Positions 21,957-34,265 are shown, numbered from the stretch's first letter. The stretch is 64,000 nucleotides of DNA from Bryoerythrophyllum caledonicum (GCA_963971425.1 OZ020514.1:41391158-41455157); one strand, 5' to 3'. A program made the numbers and translations. The notes: a model not told the origin generated them from the sequence alone.

Positions 21957-22520
21957 TCACTTGTAATCTCTATCACCTCTACATACAATCCACCATGTTG
22001 GATCTTTAACTGCCTCTATAAAAAATATTTGTACTACTTGCTCAGGAAATATGAAAGGCGGGTCATTTGTTGGAGCCACACTTGACATTGCACTTGATTT
22101 TATAAGCATCCTCTTTCCATCTGGAGACTCTTCATATTTAATCGTTGGATTGTTTCCATGTTCCCACCGAGTAAACCAATTAACATGAAAAACTGTCCTC
22201 TTTGTCCTCCCAAAATCAAGCTCCAAAATAGATTGTAATCTTTCCACATAATCAAGGTTAGACATCACAAGATGCCTATCACTAGTAGAAGCTACACTAT
22301 CTTGTTCAAATTGGTGCAAAATTCTACAGTCAAATGTCACCTCCTCTTCATCAGCTTTTTCTGTGCGAAAATGTGTTTGATTGACCCACATTCTTTGATG
22401 CGATTTTGCATATCTCAAGCAACCGCCACTTAAGTCTCTCGCTATGATAGACATGTCTTGCTGAATTTCTGGTTTATGCAACCGTGTTTTGAAATCGCTA
22501 CATGCAATTTGACCATAAGA
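21957..22520 (-). pseudogene. CACTA-associated DUF4216 domain (C-terminal module)
   Basis: The frame reads RMWVNQTHFRTEKADEEEVT, DYVERLQSILELDFGRTKRT, VFHVNWFTRWEHG, PPFIFPEQVVQIFFIEAVKD and PTWWIVCRGDRDYK. The order of an Ile/Leu-rich strand, a D/N-W-F-rich motif, the F-PEQVVQIFFIE strand and a final W-V strand is that of DUF4216, found at the C-terminus of En/Spm-type transposases. The module is open over about 175 codons. Its upstream exon sequence was separated from it by the LINE insertion at 22536. Coding phrases continue across the old junction (ACACAATCTTATGGTC), consistent with this. Confidence 0.8.
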
Positions 22521-22535
22521 TTGTGTTTTACATCT

Positions 22536-22799
22536 AAGAAGAAGAGAAAGAATGCCAGTCTCCGATGGAGGCCGGCGTGAATAAAGTGTCTGTTCGTTCC
22601 ACTACTAAGACCATGCCCACTGGACAAGGAATTAGTAAGCTAGAACTACTTCCCTCTCTCGAGAGTAGACACTATGTAACAAGTAGCCAAATAACCACAA
22701 ATCAACCAACCAACCAACCAACCAATCACTATCCAAGCAACTAGCCAACGAACCAACCACAAACCAAGCAAGTAGTAAAAAAACCTCAAAACCAACTAA
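22536..22799 (-). other. LINE copy 1 3' region, stem-loop and TTC-rich tail
   Basis: After the ORF2 stop the minus strand has a GGTT-rich stretch (about 22700-22780). A segment from GTGTCTACTCTCGAG to CACGCCGGCCTCC, ending in CTTTCTCTTCTTCTT, is homologous to the SINE tail. GCCGGCCTCC and GGAGACTGGC can pair around an ATC loop, with one mismatch and one wobble. Confidence 0.7.
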
Positions 22800-25346
22800 T
22801 CATGATAAATCAAGGAGGGGGAAGAGTTTAAGGGGGGGGTCCTGTGTATCGGGGAGGGCTTGGTTGCGTTTATGTAGAAGAATGGACATGGCATATTGAA
22901 TAGCTATGGTGTTAATGTTTTTAAAGGAGGTTTTAATTGTTTCGATGGGTATTTTGAAGGTATCTTTTAGAGTTTTCATAGATGGGATAAAGGTGGTGGC
23001 ACGAGCATCGACCGTGATTACAATGAGGGGGTCCACATTCCATCCAAGGGCGATGATATCGTCAATAAGAGGTTGGTATTTATCTATTTTGTTTTGAATT
23101 GTTTCCGTGGAAAATCTATCGTTGCAATATGTGAATTCAATGAATTGAATGGTGTAGTTTTGGTTAATGTGATCGGGTGGTGGGTCATTGTATGGTAAAC
23201 CTTTAACACAAAGAATGTCCGGTTTGAGTCTAGCATTGCAATGACATCTTTGAGTTTCACATGAGTATGGGAGTAGCCAAGGAGGAACCGTATTTTCTTG
23301 TGGATTGTTATTAAAGGTGCCGGCGTTCATTAATATAAAACATCTCGATTTGTTGTAGGATGTGATTAGCTTTCGAACTTCCCATACCACTTTAATATGT
23401 CTTTTAACAATTAGGGAATGTATGTGGTGATTTTGGCATTTGAGTAGAACATGAAGCCATGTGTCGGGGTCCGTTGAAGGGCATATGGGGCATGTTATGG
23501 ATGGAAATCTTTCTATTCCAAAGAAGAGTTGTTTGCAAGCGTTTCCCATATATTATCCAGTACGGAATTTGATGAGGCATGTTATTTGTGAGTCTGGAAT
23601 GATGGGGTTTTTCCAGAAATTTGTAGAGAGTTCATTGTCTATGTTGTTATTGTTAGTCCATTTTTCAATGTTAGGGATATTTTCTGATATTGTGTCGAGG
23701 TTGTTGCAGAGGTCTTGTTTTTTGAGATATTTGCTTAGAAATCTAATTGGGCCTTTGTCGAGGGTATCTTCTTTGGACGGCTAGTCTTCTTTTTGAAAGT
23801 AGTATGGGGTAGCATGGGCATGTTCATATGGGTCTTTAGCCTTTTTGTGTGTTTTTTCTCGGCCTTCTTTTGCTAGTTTATCTGCTTGTTCGTTGCCATC
23901 AATATTGGCATGGGCTCGCACTTTGTGGAGGGTTGTGATTTGTGTTTGGTTTTGTAACATTCGGACCATTGATATTAATATGGTTTGGTCAGGGTGACTA
24001 TTGTGAAGAGTGGGGTGTGTTATTTGAGTGTTTAGTAGGTAAAGTGCATTTATACAATCGGTGAATATATGTGCGGGTTCATTATTGTATTTTGTTGTGA
24101 TGATTTGTAGTGTTTTGTGAATGGCCATGAGTTCTGCTCTAAGTATGTTTTGTAGTCCAAGGAGTCTTTTGGCTAGCTTGATTTCCTTGGTAGAGTTATA
24201 GATGCCATAGCCAGCTTTTTCTCTTCGCCAAGATCCTGGGCTAATTTGTTCGGGTGGTTTAAAGGAGCCATCGATGTAATAACTATGTGCGGGGTTAAAT
24301 TTTGGTGTGGTATGAGTTGGATAGTTTGGTAGGGGAGATGGTGTGATAAGGTAGTTTAGTGTATTGTTGACATAGTTTAGTTTTGACCATTTTTTACTTC
24401 GGTTTACAGGGGTTTGTATAGGTGTCGGTGGGGTCGATTTTGTATATAATCTTTGTATGTTTAAGTTGTCTGTTATGGATGTAAGTTCGGCAAGTTGCTC
24501 TAGGGTGCCGAGGATTTGATTTTAATGATGGACACATAGTATTTGTAGTGTAGATGGCTTGATTCAGGGTTTTTTTAGCTCGGGTGGAATAGTAGGTTCT
24601 TCGTATGGTATTGAGTCTGCCTCGAATATTGCAATGATATGGGAGTTTGGAAATGGGTCTAAGTGTTGGTTGTTGTTTTGGAACCACTTGTTGTTTGGTG
24701 TGATGATGATTGTACTTGTGTTATTTGGATCATGTTTGGCGGCAAGTCGAGCCCAATGTATTGCTTGTTCCATTTCCTTCTCGATATGGGGGTGAGCTAT
24801 CCCTTTACCGGTCCGTTTGTAGTCAAAGGCTTTTTCCAAGGATCCGAATATTTTGTCTCTTTCAAAGGGTGAGTAGAATTTTTTTAGTTTGGTGGAACAT
24901 GTGACCGGGGAAGAAAAATATGATTGTTTGATGTTAAAGGATGAGATTAGTGAGTCTAAAATGGATGTGGGTATTGTGTATTGGGCGTTTTTGAGGGGGT
25001 CAATTTTTGGTATTCGATATTTATACCTTTGGTAGAGCCAGATTAGTTCGGTTTCAAAGGATTGGGTCATTGGTTCGATGTTTGTAGGAGTTTGTAGTTT
25101 TGTGTTGTATTGATTCCATAACCATTGGAGTCAAGTGACGGGGATAGTGTGTAAATGTCGGCCATTTTCTTTGTATAGATGTGCTTGATTGTTATCCATT
25201 TTAATTGTGTTTAAGAATGCAAGGATATCATTTTCGGGGTTACATTCTGATGTATGGATTTTTAAGAGTGGAATAATTATGGGTGGTGTTACGGATCTTG
25301 AGTCTGGAAATTGTTCGCGGGGGTGGTGAGCTAGGTCGACATCCGA

Positions 25347-25565
25347 GTAAATTTTGTTTTGAGTTTTTTGGTAGTATTGTTTTAATTTTTTGATGTTGTG
25401 TGTGGAGGTGTTGGTGTCGTGTCGCGGAAAAAGGGCTCTTTGGGGAAGCCATTTATTGTATGTATTATCATTGTGTTGCCATTGGCATAGATATTTTGTG
25501 TAGGTATTTTGTATATTATTTGTATCTATATGTTGAATGTGTTTATAGTGTATGATGTTACTAAT
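25347..25565 (-). pseudogene. Chromodomain-like segment of LINE ORF2
   Basis: About 73 codons read IIHYKHIQH, TKYLCQWQHNDNTYNKWLPQ, RALFP and NIKKLKQYYQK. The chromodomain pattern is an I-H-R strand, then YLVKW-x-GY, then a W-x-P-x-x-L motif, then a C-terminal helix with IEEY. The aromatic and tryptophan positions fit (Y/W of the first strand, W and P of the second). If real, it would bind methylated histone tails and steer insertion. Seen: the motif spacing. Inferred: the fold and role. Confidence 0.45.
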
Positions 25566-26694
25566 GGGGTATGTCGTAGGGCTTTTGGGGATGTATGTTG
25601 GGGGGCGGGGGTGGTGTGGATGTGGGGGGTTAGGGGGGTAGACTGGTGGGGGGATGTTTCTTGGAGTGATGCTATTGTTGGTGGTGATGAATGAATCTTG
25701 AAGTATATAGGAGTATGGGTGTATGTTGCAAGGGGTATGACATGTGGTGGGGCATGTTGGGTGGCAAAAGAGTTGTTTAGCAATGTTTAGAGCACTTTTT
25801 AGTAACTTGGATGGGGTGAAGTGATAGGTTTTGAAATCCTCATTGTTCATGATGTGTGTGCCGTTAGGTAAAGTAATTTGGCTTAGTTCAAAGATATTTT
25901 TTGAGAGGAGTTTTTGTAGAAGTTTTTGGGAGAGATGGGTATTGAGTGTGTTGTGATTTAATGTTTCTTGTCGCCATAGCATTTCTAGTGATGTAAGATT
26001 AATGAGGAAGTTTGGGAGTGTACTTTTAAGGTGGATTTTAGCTATGTGTTTTAATAAGAAGAATGTTTGTGTTATTGGTGATCTTATGCAGTCACTTTTT
26101 TTAAATATGGGTATGTTTTCGGCTCCTCCGTATTGGACAAGGACATAATGGATTAGTCCATTATATATTTTTCCAAGTCTACCTTTATCGTTTAAGGCAT
26201 TTTGTAGTTGTTCACGTATACATTGAAGATATGCGTTTTTCAGGGAGAAAGCTTCAAGCTCAAATAGATTATGTGGGAGTTGGGTAATTGCATTTGACAT
26301 GTATTTTGGTAATCCACATATGGTTTTTTGTATGGCTATTATTTTTTTATCAAGTTTTTTTATAGCAGGCATAGAATATGGTAGACCGTAGAAACTATAT
26401 GCCACACCTAGGCGTATTTCTGTATCAACCATTTTTATTTTTTGTTTCATGGTGGCCGGACATGTTGTTAGTTCTTTGCATTGTTTGATGAATTTCGCTG
26501 TTGTAGTGTGGATTTGGATTCTCCATTTTAGTGATGAAACAAGATTGGTACCTAAGTATATGTATGGTTCATTTTGGTGTAGTATAGGGATCGGTTGATT
26601 ACGGTAATTGATGTTGGAAGCTTGCATTAGGGCTTTGAAAGTGGTAGGGTTCATTTTGAATTTGTTTGGGCATCTGGTAGTGGCACATTTTGGG

Positions 26695-26752
26695 ATACCT
26701 ACGTCCATACCGGTCCATTTGCAATACCTACGTCCATACCGGTCCATTTGCA
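26695..26752. repeat. 29-bp tandem duplication in the LINE RT region
   Basis: The phrase ATACCTACGTCCATACCGGT then CCATTTGCA occurs twice in a row. The duplication is not a multiple of three, so it breaks the RT reading frame shortly after the YADD motif. Confidence 0.9.
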
Positions 26753-28552
26753 ATATCTATGAATTTTATTGAGTTGTATTTGGATAGATTTAATTTTGTT
26801 AGTTATGGCGGCGAGGTCATCCGCGTATGCGGCAAAGTTTATTGTGACTTGTGATGTGCCAAAAGTGTATCCATTGTTGCCTCGTTCTAGCCATCTGAGT
26901 AGTGGTTCTAAGAATATAATGAATAGGTATGGGCTAACGGTATCCCCTTGTATAGTCCCCCTTTGGATGGGTATAGGTTTTGTTTTCCCGAAGTGTTCTC
27001 CAATATTGCAAGTGGACGATTGAGAGTAAATATTTCCAACAAGTTTTGTTGCATCTTTTGGGTAACCAAGGTCTATCATTATTGCTAGTAGTCGGGCATG
27101 ATCTATTGAGCCGAAGGTATTTTTAAAGTCAACGTATAGTATGTATATATCTTGGTTTATAAATCTTGCGTCTTCTAGTGTGGCTATTATAGTTTGTATT
27201 TGTCTAGCGGTACTTCTTTCTGCTCTAAATCCTTCTTGACTATCGTGTAGGATTTTGAATTTTTCACCGTATGAGGATAGTATAGAGGTGAATGTACTAG
27301 TGAAGAGTTTATATATTGTGTTAGCTAGTGCAATTGGCCTGTGGTTAGATAGTATAGATGGATCGCCTTTTTTGTATAGTAGAATTGTTGTACTTGATTT
27401 CCATGACGTTGGTATTTGTTTTTGTTTATACAGTGAGAAAAGAATAGGAATAATAATTTATGGAAACTTGGGGGCATGTTTTTGAGTATTGAGTTTGGTA
27501 TGCGATCTAGGCTTGGGGCTTTGCTGTTACCAAGGTTCTGGAGACATGTGTCGTATGTGGCTATGTTAAAGTATTTACGTAGTGGGATTTTTGGTTTGCC
27601 TCGTTTGTCAAGGGTAAATCCATCAAGGTCATGCCATGGGTATTGGCGTACTACACATGTGCATTCCATTGGATGTTGTGGTTGATAATTACATGTTGGT
27701 ATTGTCAGTCTATTGTTTTTTGTTTGTTGGTTGAATATTTCATTTGCGATGTCTTCTGAGCTAGTTAGAATATTGTTGTATTGATTTATGATACAATCCA
27801 TTGGCGGGGATTCAAGGTTTTTAAAGACTTTTCTCTTAATTTTTTTGGGGCTAATTTCGTATAGTTGTCTGTATTTTGAAATGGCATTCTTAATGTTATC
27901 TTTGGCGTATTTTGAGGTTATTTTTTGGGCTTTTATGTTGGCATTTTTTGCTATTAGTGCAATGTCCTTTATCCATGTATCGTGAGGTAAATCCGGCGGT
28001 GGCGGGGTAGGGATTTGGGTGTGTTGTAGAATTAGTAGTTCAATGCATATGGGGTGGTTACACCATTGAGGGTTGTTTTTTACAGTTCTAATGGTTTTCC
28101 ATATAACATGGTATGTAATTAGGTGTTGTTTCCAAGTTTTAAAAAGTTTGCGGGGGAGATATTTGCCTTGTTGAGAAGTTCTGTTTGTCATTTTAGGTAA
28201 TGGGTGGGCTCTACAAGTTTGTTCTAATGTGTCAGAGATTTTATTGATGAGTTTGTCTAGGGTGTGGCATGCTTCTTGCCACTGTATTTGTGATAGTTGA
28301 CTGTTGTTTTCAAGGATGTTTGTGAGAGAATCTATTCGCATGGAGTTTTCTTCAAAGAATTTTGTGTTGAAATTTCTTACATTGTCTTTTGGTATAGGGT
28401 TGAGTATGCGTATTGTATTATTGTTTGGTATTGTGGGAGTTCTATTAATTAATGTGTTGTCTGGAATGTGCAATCGTGTGGGTGAGTGGTCCGAGTTGAG
28501 AATATCATCTTTGTTTGTTGTAGAGGTGGGTCTCGGTCGACTAAGCTAGTAT

Positions 28553-29367
28553 GAAAAACCTGTCACAAATGGTGTCGGGACAAGTCACGAGCCTTTGTTT
28601 GCAACCTAGTGCCAATGTAGGATTGATTTTGGAATTCTTCTAGTGAAATGTAATTTCTTACTTCAATAGCAATATGAGAATCCTAAAAAATTAGAGTTCC
28701 GGCCCATGCTTTGGCCAATAGAAGTATATCTTTCATTACTACATACAGGTCACATGTATCTCAAATCAGACAAATATACTTTTTTTTGGAGTTTCAGGAG
28801 GTAAAATACTTCGAATTTTTTTGGAAGGCATTCATACCATAATGTGCTCCTACATTATGATTGAAAATTCTAGATCCAAAACTTAATTTGGCTTTTATTG
28901 ATAAAAAATAAGCTATTTTTTCAAGAAGCCTAAATAAGAAATTAATGTTGATTTTTGCTCCAAATTCTTATCCAACCTTCATTAGTATACAAAAATCTAT
29001 CTTGGTACATAAAAAAAATTCAAAAAAACTTTTTTCTTCCATCATTTTCTTCAAAACCTAGTTTTTGGTGCCTTGATTCAACATATATACTGCGTAGTAT
29101 ATTTGGTATATTTTCAGTCTCTGCAGTATGCAATGTACTCATCTCGGGAAAGGGTTCGGCCACCTATAAATCGACATGTGTTATGACAACACAAAGTCCA
29201 AAAAATCAGCACTTTCTTCAAGATATTTTTTGTTCACCTAACATTTTATTGGCCATGATTTCTTTACACCTAATCAATGGACGGTTGGCATTCAACAACA
29301 ATTTAACAAAGGGCTCCAAAACAAATATACTCTGCAATATATTTTTTTTGCCCAAAAGTGAGTAACC
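28553..29367. mobile_element. About 0.8-kb insertion inside the LINE APE endonuclease
   Basis: The endonuclease reading is cut between TWVEVH and the NSDHSP motif. The intervening sequence is AT-rich, non-coding and unlike its surroundings. On the minus strand it begins CACTAAGG and ends CTTAGTC, so the ends look like a degenerate CACTA-type inverted terminus. The exact ends and target duplication are unclear. It is best described as a short non-autonomous DNA element. Confidence 0.55.
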
Positions 29368-30769
29368 TTAGTGGACTTCTACCCAGGTGTGTTGTGTATT
29401 GTTGTTTGTATTTATATAGAATCCATCTATTAGGCTCCAATCACTGTAATTGTAGCCACCTTGTCTAGAGAATTGTGTATCGGTATTGATGAAAATGAAG
29501 TTTAGGTTTTCTGTGAAGCGGCGCCATTGGTAATCAGTGTTTTGAGGGGGGGTGTTATGATTTCCATTTTGGCGACCTATTAGTGCTATGTCTCTGTTGA
29601 AGTCTCCACATAATAGGTATGTGTGATTGGGGTTATTATTAATTTGAGATGTAAAAGTGTTTTGTATGTCTATGATATATCTAGTATCTTCGGGATGAGA
29701 TGGCATATACATGTGAAAGATTAACCATGGTTGTAGTGGGTGGTTAGTGATTTTGATTATTTGAATATAAGGTGATATATGCATTGGGGTGGGAATTTTG
29801 TTGATGTTGCCCGGGAAGGCATATTTTTTGTGTATTAATGTAAGGAGGCCACCACGGCCCACTGTGTATGGTCTCCGTTGATGGATGCATCTTGTAAGTG
29901 CATGTGTATTGTTAAAGATGAGTTTATAGTCTTGAAATATATTTTGTATACATTTTATAGATTTTGTGGCGGATATTTTTGTTTCTTGTATAACTATGAG
30001 GGTTGGTGGGGTGGTTGTGTGCGTGACCAAAGTTTGTAAGCTAGATAGGGCAGTGTTTAGAGAGGAGGCATTCCATGTGATTATGTGTGTATCTTCTTGA
30101 TTTATTCTGATGTTTTGATTTTGTGGAGGGATGTAGGGAAGTAGTGGTGGAGGACGGGTGTATTCTGATATAGGGTCTAAATATTTTAGTAGTTCGTTGA
30201 TGAGATTGTTAGGGAGGTACGGGAATTTTAGTTTTATTGTTTTATTTGAGGGAGGTATGATTTGACTATGTAAAAAGTCATATAGGTTATTATGTATTGA
30301 GGTTTCATGGTTTATAATATTTTGGTTAAGAAACTTTATATAAGGGTGCGTAGTGTGAATGTATCGTTCTGGTGGGTTTTGTAGGTTTAGTAGAGTTTGT
30401 AGTAATGTATTGGTCCATGTCATTGTGTTTAAGTTTTGTGGATTTAGGAGATGGTTGCAATCATCTATGTATGGATAAGTGGTGACTACTAGGGCATATA
30501 GGATGTGGGGTGGTGGGTGCATATTTTTTTGTTGTATGTATTGGGCAATGTTTGGGTATGTAGTGTTTTGTATGTGGTGTAATGTATGTGTGTTTTTGAA
30601 GAAAGGTGCGAAGGATTTTGTAATGTGTTTATATTCCGGTTGGAATTTTATGGTATTCGGTATGAAGTATATTTTGGCATTTTTCTTATGTGATGTAGGG
30701 TGTCTTTTTAGTATATTAGACATAAGTCTCGGGTTGGTTTCTATGTCTCCGCTAAAAAGTATTAGTAGT

Positions 30770-31758
30770 TTTATGTGCTTGGGTTCGGTTGTGTGTTTTA
30801 GAGTTCTTTTCTGTGTTATTTTTTGGTATTTTCTTACGGTCTTGGAGTTGTGTTTTTTTGGGAGTGTACGCTTCTTTGTTCGGGGGGGTTGTTGTATTTG
30901 TATTCGTAATTATGGCGAGTGTAGGGATATTAGGTGTATAACGGTTTTTTGGTGTTTTTGTTTTTATTTATTGGTTAATGTGTGGGATTGTGTCTTTTCT
31001 TGTGATTATGGTGATAGTTTTGTTTTTTTTGTGCATGTTATGTGTAGTTGTATATTTACGTATTTTTTTGTTTTTTGTTTATATTTGTATTTTTGTGTTG
31101 ATTTTTGTTTGTGTTTGTATTTTTGTATTGTTTTTTGTTTATATTATGGTGCAACTTTTTGTTTGTATTTGTTTGTTTTTTTTGATGTTTTGTGTATAGG
31201 TGTATATGTGCGTGCATTTATGTACAAGTATTTGTGTGTATATATTTTATTATATATTTTTATGTGTGTTTTTTTAATCATTTTTTGTCCTCTTTGTTTG
31301 TGTATTTGTGTATTTGATTTTGGGTGTATTTATGTATGTGGTTTTTTGTGTATTTGTATGGGTATATGTTTGGAATTGTATTTATGTTTGTATGTTTGTG
31401 TGTATGTATTTGTATAATTTTGTGTATGTATTATTTGGTATTCGTATTTGGTATAGTAGGTGTAGTAGTTGGGATAGTGGTTCGTATGGTATTTGTATTT
31501 TGTATGTAGGGCGTAGTATTTAATACTTGTTTGGTATACGGTGTAGTAGTTGGATATTATGTAGGCATACTCGTAGTGTAGTGTATATTTTGTATTTGTA
31601 TAAAAAATCATATAGTCTTTGAATATAGCTTTGAGGTTTGTGAGGTCTACTATGTATATTGTAATAGCGAGGTAGATGTATTTTTCTAGAGTAGAGTACG
31701 GTATGTGAAGGGTAGTAAATACTAATTGGCAACTATGTATTACCTTGAGGTCTTTGGA
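30770..31758 (-). other. LINE copy 1 inter-ORF region, strongly G-poor on the coding strand
   Basis: Roughly 1 kb between the ORF1 stop (TAA near 31759) and the 2A-like motif. The plus strand is almost only T and G with A, so the element's sense strand is nearly G-free. The 2A frame is open only from about 30912 and contains no ATG before the 2A motif. The long cysteine/phenylalanine/tyrosine-rich plus-strand frame here is an antisense artefact. Confidence 0.6.
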
Positions 31759-33200
31759 CCTTACATGTTTGGCGGCCTATCTTCAAGTCTAGGTGGTATT
31801 CTTCCTTTCATGGCTTGGAATGCAAGCGTTGTGGCATTCATGGTTTCCTCCATCATGTCTAGGTGTTCCATCAAAGAGTTGTGGAGGATGTCGGTGTACC
31901 TCTTGCTTTCTTCTATCACCTTCTTGTTGTTCTCCTCCAAAGCCTCCTTCAACTCCTTCTTGGTGATGGCGGTCGAGGTGTCTTGTATCTTGAAAGTGGC
32001 AATGGTGTTGACCATAGCGGCATTGATGTCATTGAAACCAAATGCGTTGATTTGCTCCTCCGTGGGGGGTTGTGTGCCTTCCAAGCTCTTCCAATGTGGG
32101 GGTGAAGTCTGTCACCAATGTCGAAGTGTTTTCTAATAAATTGTTTGTATACTATTGGGTTAGCACATTCCACAATAGCTTTGCCATTGTGCCTACCTCC
32201 AATTTCTTTATGAAACCATATGGACTTAACATTATTCACTCCCATGATTTTTTGGATAGCATTAGTAACATCTTGCACATTCATGAGAAGAGGCAAAAGA
32301 GAGAGGGTGAGGGATATTGCATCTTTCCTTGCCTTGGTCTCGGGAGTCATGCGACCACCGTTATGGGTCTTCCTTGCCTTGATGACTTCGTGGTGGGTGG
32401 TGATGTGTTGAAGTTGGATCTTGGAGGCTTGTATAGGAGTGGTGGCGACAATGAAGGCATGTGGATCTCCTTCTACTATGGACACTCCCGTGATCTCGTA
32501 GTCTTGGCCACGCTTGAAGCTATTGATGAGGATGTCTTTGAAGAGTTGGTGTGCGGAGATACCTATCAATGTATCACTACGCACTTGCACAGAGAGGTTA
32601 GAAGACTTAGCAATTTGGGGGTAAGCTGTACATACTTTCCCAATGATGTTTTGATTGTTTATGGTGAGAATGAAAGGCCTAATGCCTTTTAACAACATGA
32701 GAGCATCGGTTGCGGGGTTTAGTAAGTGTAATTTAAACATGGCGGTCCACACTCCATTTTACCCACCTTTCTTAACACTATGACAACGGATATAGATAGG
32801 GTCCATAACTCCTAGTTTAATGTCCATGCTTTCAAGCCTATGTGTTATCATTTTGTAAACATCATCATGCAATAAAATGGAAGGGGGGGGGTTCAAAGTG
32901 GATAGCCACATGGAAACCATGTGCCAAACCTGTGGCACCATTGACTTTGGTGTGTTGGGAAATCTAGGTGATGTTGTAGTGTTGCTCCTCGCTTCCCGCC
33001 CGTGCAATGGGATAATAGAGTTGGGGTATCCATGGATAGGCCACCATTGACATCTTGAACTCCTTTACCTCGTGCTCCTGGAATCCTCTAGTCACCATAT
33101 CTTCCACCTTCTCATCATATAGAAGTTCTTCTAGCCCTTCTTCGATTGCAAGGCGTTCCATGTCTTCAAATCCTAGCCAAAACTTGAGAGACATGGTCAT
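31759..33200 (-). pseudogene. LINE copy 1 ORF1 (RNA-binding-type protein), frameshifted
   Basis: Pieces in three frames match the intact ORF1 at 61.0-63.2 kb. The N-terminal piece has MTMSLKFWLGFEDMERLA and SMVAYPWIPQ. The middle (31949-32752) has LLKGIRPFIL, GKVCTAYPQIA, FKRGQDYEITGVS, GGRMTPETKARKDAI and KAIVECANPIVYKQFI. The C-terminal piece (31761-32084) has EEQINAFGFNDINAAMVNTI and coiled-coil-like sequence. The partner phrases in copy 2 are LLTGIRPFIL, GKVCKSFDSIA, FKRGVEYEITTVT and RGRMTEDEKAKKNAI. ORF1 proteins of LINEs usually bind the element RNA as multimers, and that role is inferred. At least two frameshifts are present. Confidence 0.75.
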
Positions 33201-33701
33201 TGCGTTAAGGGGAGGGGATTAGCTTACCTCTTCTTGCGTGCTCTTGCTCTTCTTGGTGTTGCCATTTTCTTCCTCTGTATACTTTCTTATTCCTTTCTCT
33301 CTCCAATTTAATGTTGAACTTGTTCCCACACCATCTATGTCCATGTTTTCCTCAAATCTAAGGTTTTGTTTTGTGATGGACATATTGTTAGCTCTACTTG
33401 TTGTCTTATTTATCTTGCTATTTGACTTGTATCAAAAGGAAGAAAGGTGACAGACGTACCTTTTTGAGGGGGGGGCTTACTTGTTGGCTTGGATGGGAGG
33501 ACGTTGGTTTGCTGGTGTAGGAGGTCGTTGGAGCGGTCACTAGGTGCTGGAGTAGTTCGTTGAGGCGCAGTAGGTCGTAGGGACTTTTGAGTAGGTCGTT
33601 GGCCGGTTGTGGAGGGTCGCTCGCCCTTGGGTGGGTCGTTGGCACGTATTCGGGGAGGTCGCAGGCACAATAGCGAGGGTCGCACTTTGACTGGTGCTAC
33701 C

Positions 33702-33928
33702 ACTGGGCTGGGTGTGGGAGGCCGTTGGTGCGGAATGAGAGGTCGCTGTTGAAGGCAGGGGTCACTGGTTCTTGACAATAGGTCGCTAGCACGTATCGAG
33801 TGATCATGGCACTACCACTAGACTGGGTGTCGGAGGCCCTTGGTGCGGAGTGAGAGGTCGCTGTTGAAGGCTGGGATTGCTGGTTCTTGGCAGTAGATCG
33901 CTAGCACATATCGAGTGATCTTGGCACG
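33702..33928. repeat. Tandem repeat, two units of about 115 bp
   Basis: Both units contain GACTGGGTGT-like starts, GAGAGGTCGCTGTTGAAGGC and ATCGAGTGATC. Confidence 0.8.
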
Positions 33929-34265
33929 ATGTAGGGAGTCTCAGGCACAAAGCAGGGGTCTCATGCAGTATTGCTGGTCTTTTGTTGAGTTGCTAGCCTA
34001 GCTGGGTGATGTGTAGGTCCTTCCACCTTGTATGATGTGCTCCTCCGGAGTCCTCTTTGTGCTATACTCGTCTTCTCTCCTTCACTTTTGAGTTAATGAT
34101 GTGTGTTGCGTGCTCCTTCTAGATCACCTACGTACTCTGTTCTTCTTCTCACCCTCTTTCGAAGTTGATGGTGAGTGCTGAGTAGCTTCGGCATTTGACT
34201 GGACCTCTTGGTCCAGTTATGGGTGCCGCTCAAGTTCTGTCGCTGGTTCTTGTGGGTTTCTGGTA

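Larger units (their letters stand above)
22800..30763 (-). pseudogene. LINE copy 1 ORF2: APE endonuclease, reverse transcriptase, chromodomain-like, RNase H, CCHC, restriction-like endonuclease
   Basis: In order on the minus strand. A 2A-like motif (GDIETNPRL) precedes the ATG at 30723. About 210 unassigned residues follow. The APE endonuclease has WNASS, IQETK, HMYMPS, CGDFNRD, DWSLIDGFY and, past an insertion, NSDHSP. The RT (28.3-25.9 kb) shows SPYLFIIFLEPL and FAAYADDLAAI. A chromodomain-like segment has KYLCQWQ and NKWLPQRAL. A ~170-residue unassigned region follows (24.56-25.07 kb; KAFDYKRTGKG, STIIITPNNKWF). RNase H has YYIDGSF, RAELMAI, IFTDCINAL and GNEQADKLAKEG, so all four acidic residues are present. 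The C-terminal piece has a knuckle (CPICPS, WLHVLLKC) and a PD-(D/E)XK-like core (RLKPDILCV, IQFIEFTYCND, KYQPL, LGWNV). Breaks include a 29-bp tandem duplication at 26695-26752 that shifts the frame, a TAG at 23781, other frame changes, and the EN insertion. Confidence 0.82.

Noticed and set aside
22536-22672. A 5'-truncated SINE copy next to the LINE, instead of the LINE's own 3' end.
   Set aside because: The target duplication pairs 22521-22535 with 35847-35860, so this segment is inside the LINE insertion and is its natural 3' end.
30479-31417. A 312-codon plus-strand frame rich in Cys, Phe, Tyr and Val that looks like membrane segments.
   Set aside because: It is antisense to the LINE endonuclease and inter-ORF region. 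The composition follows from the T/G-rich strand.
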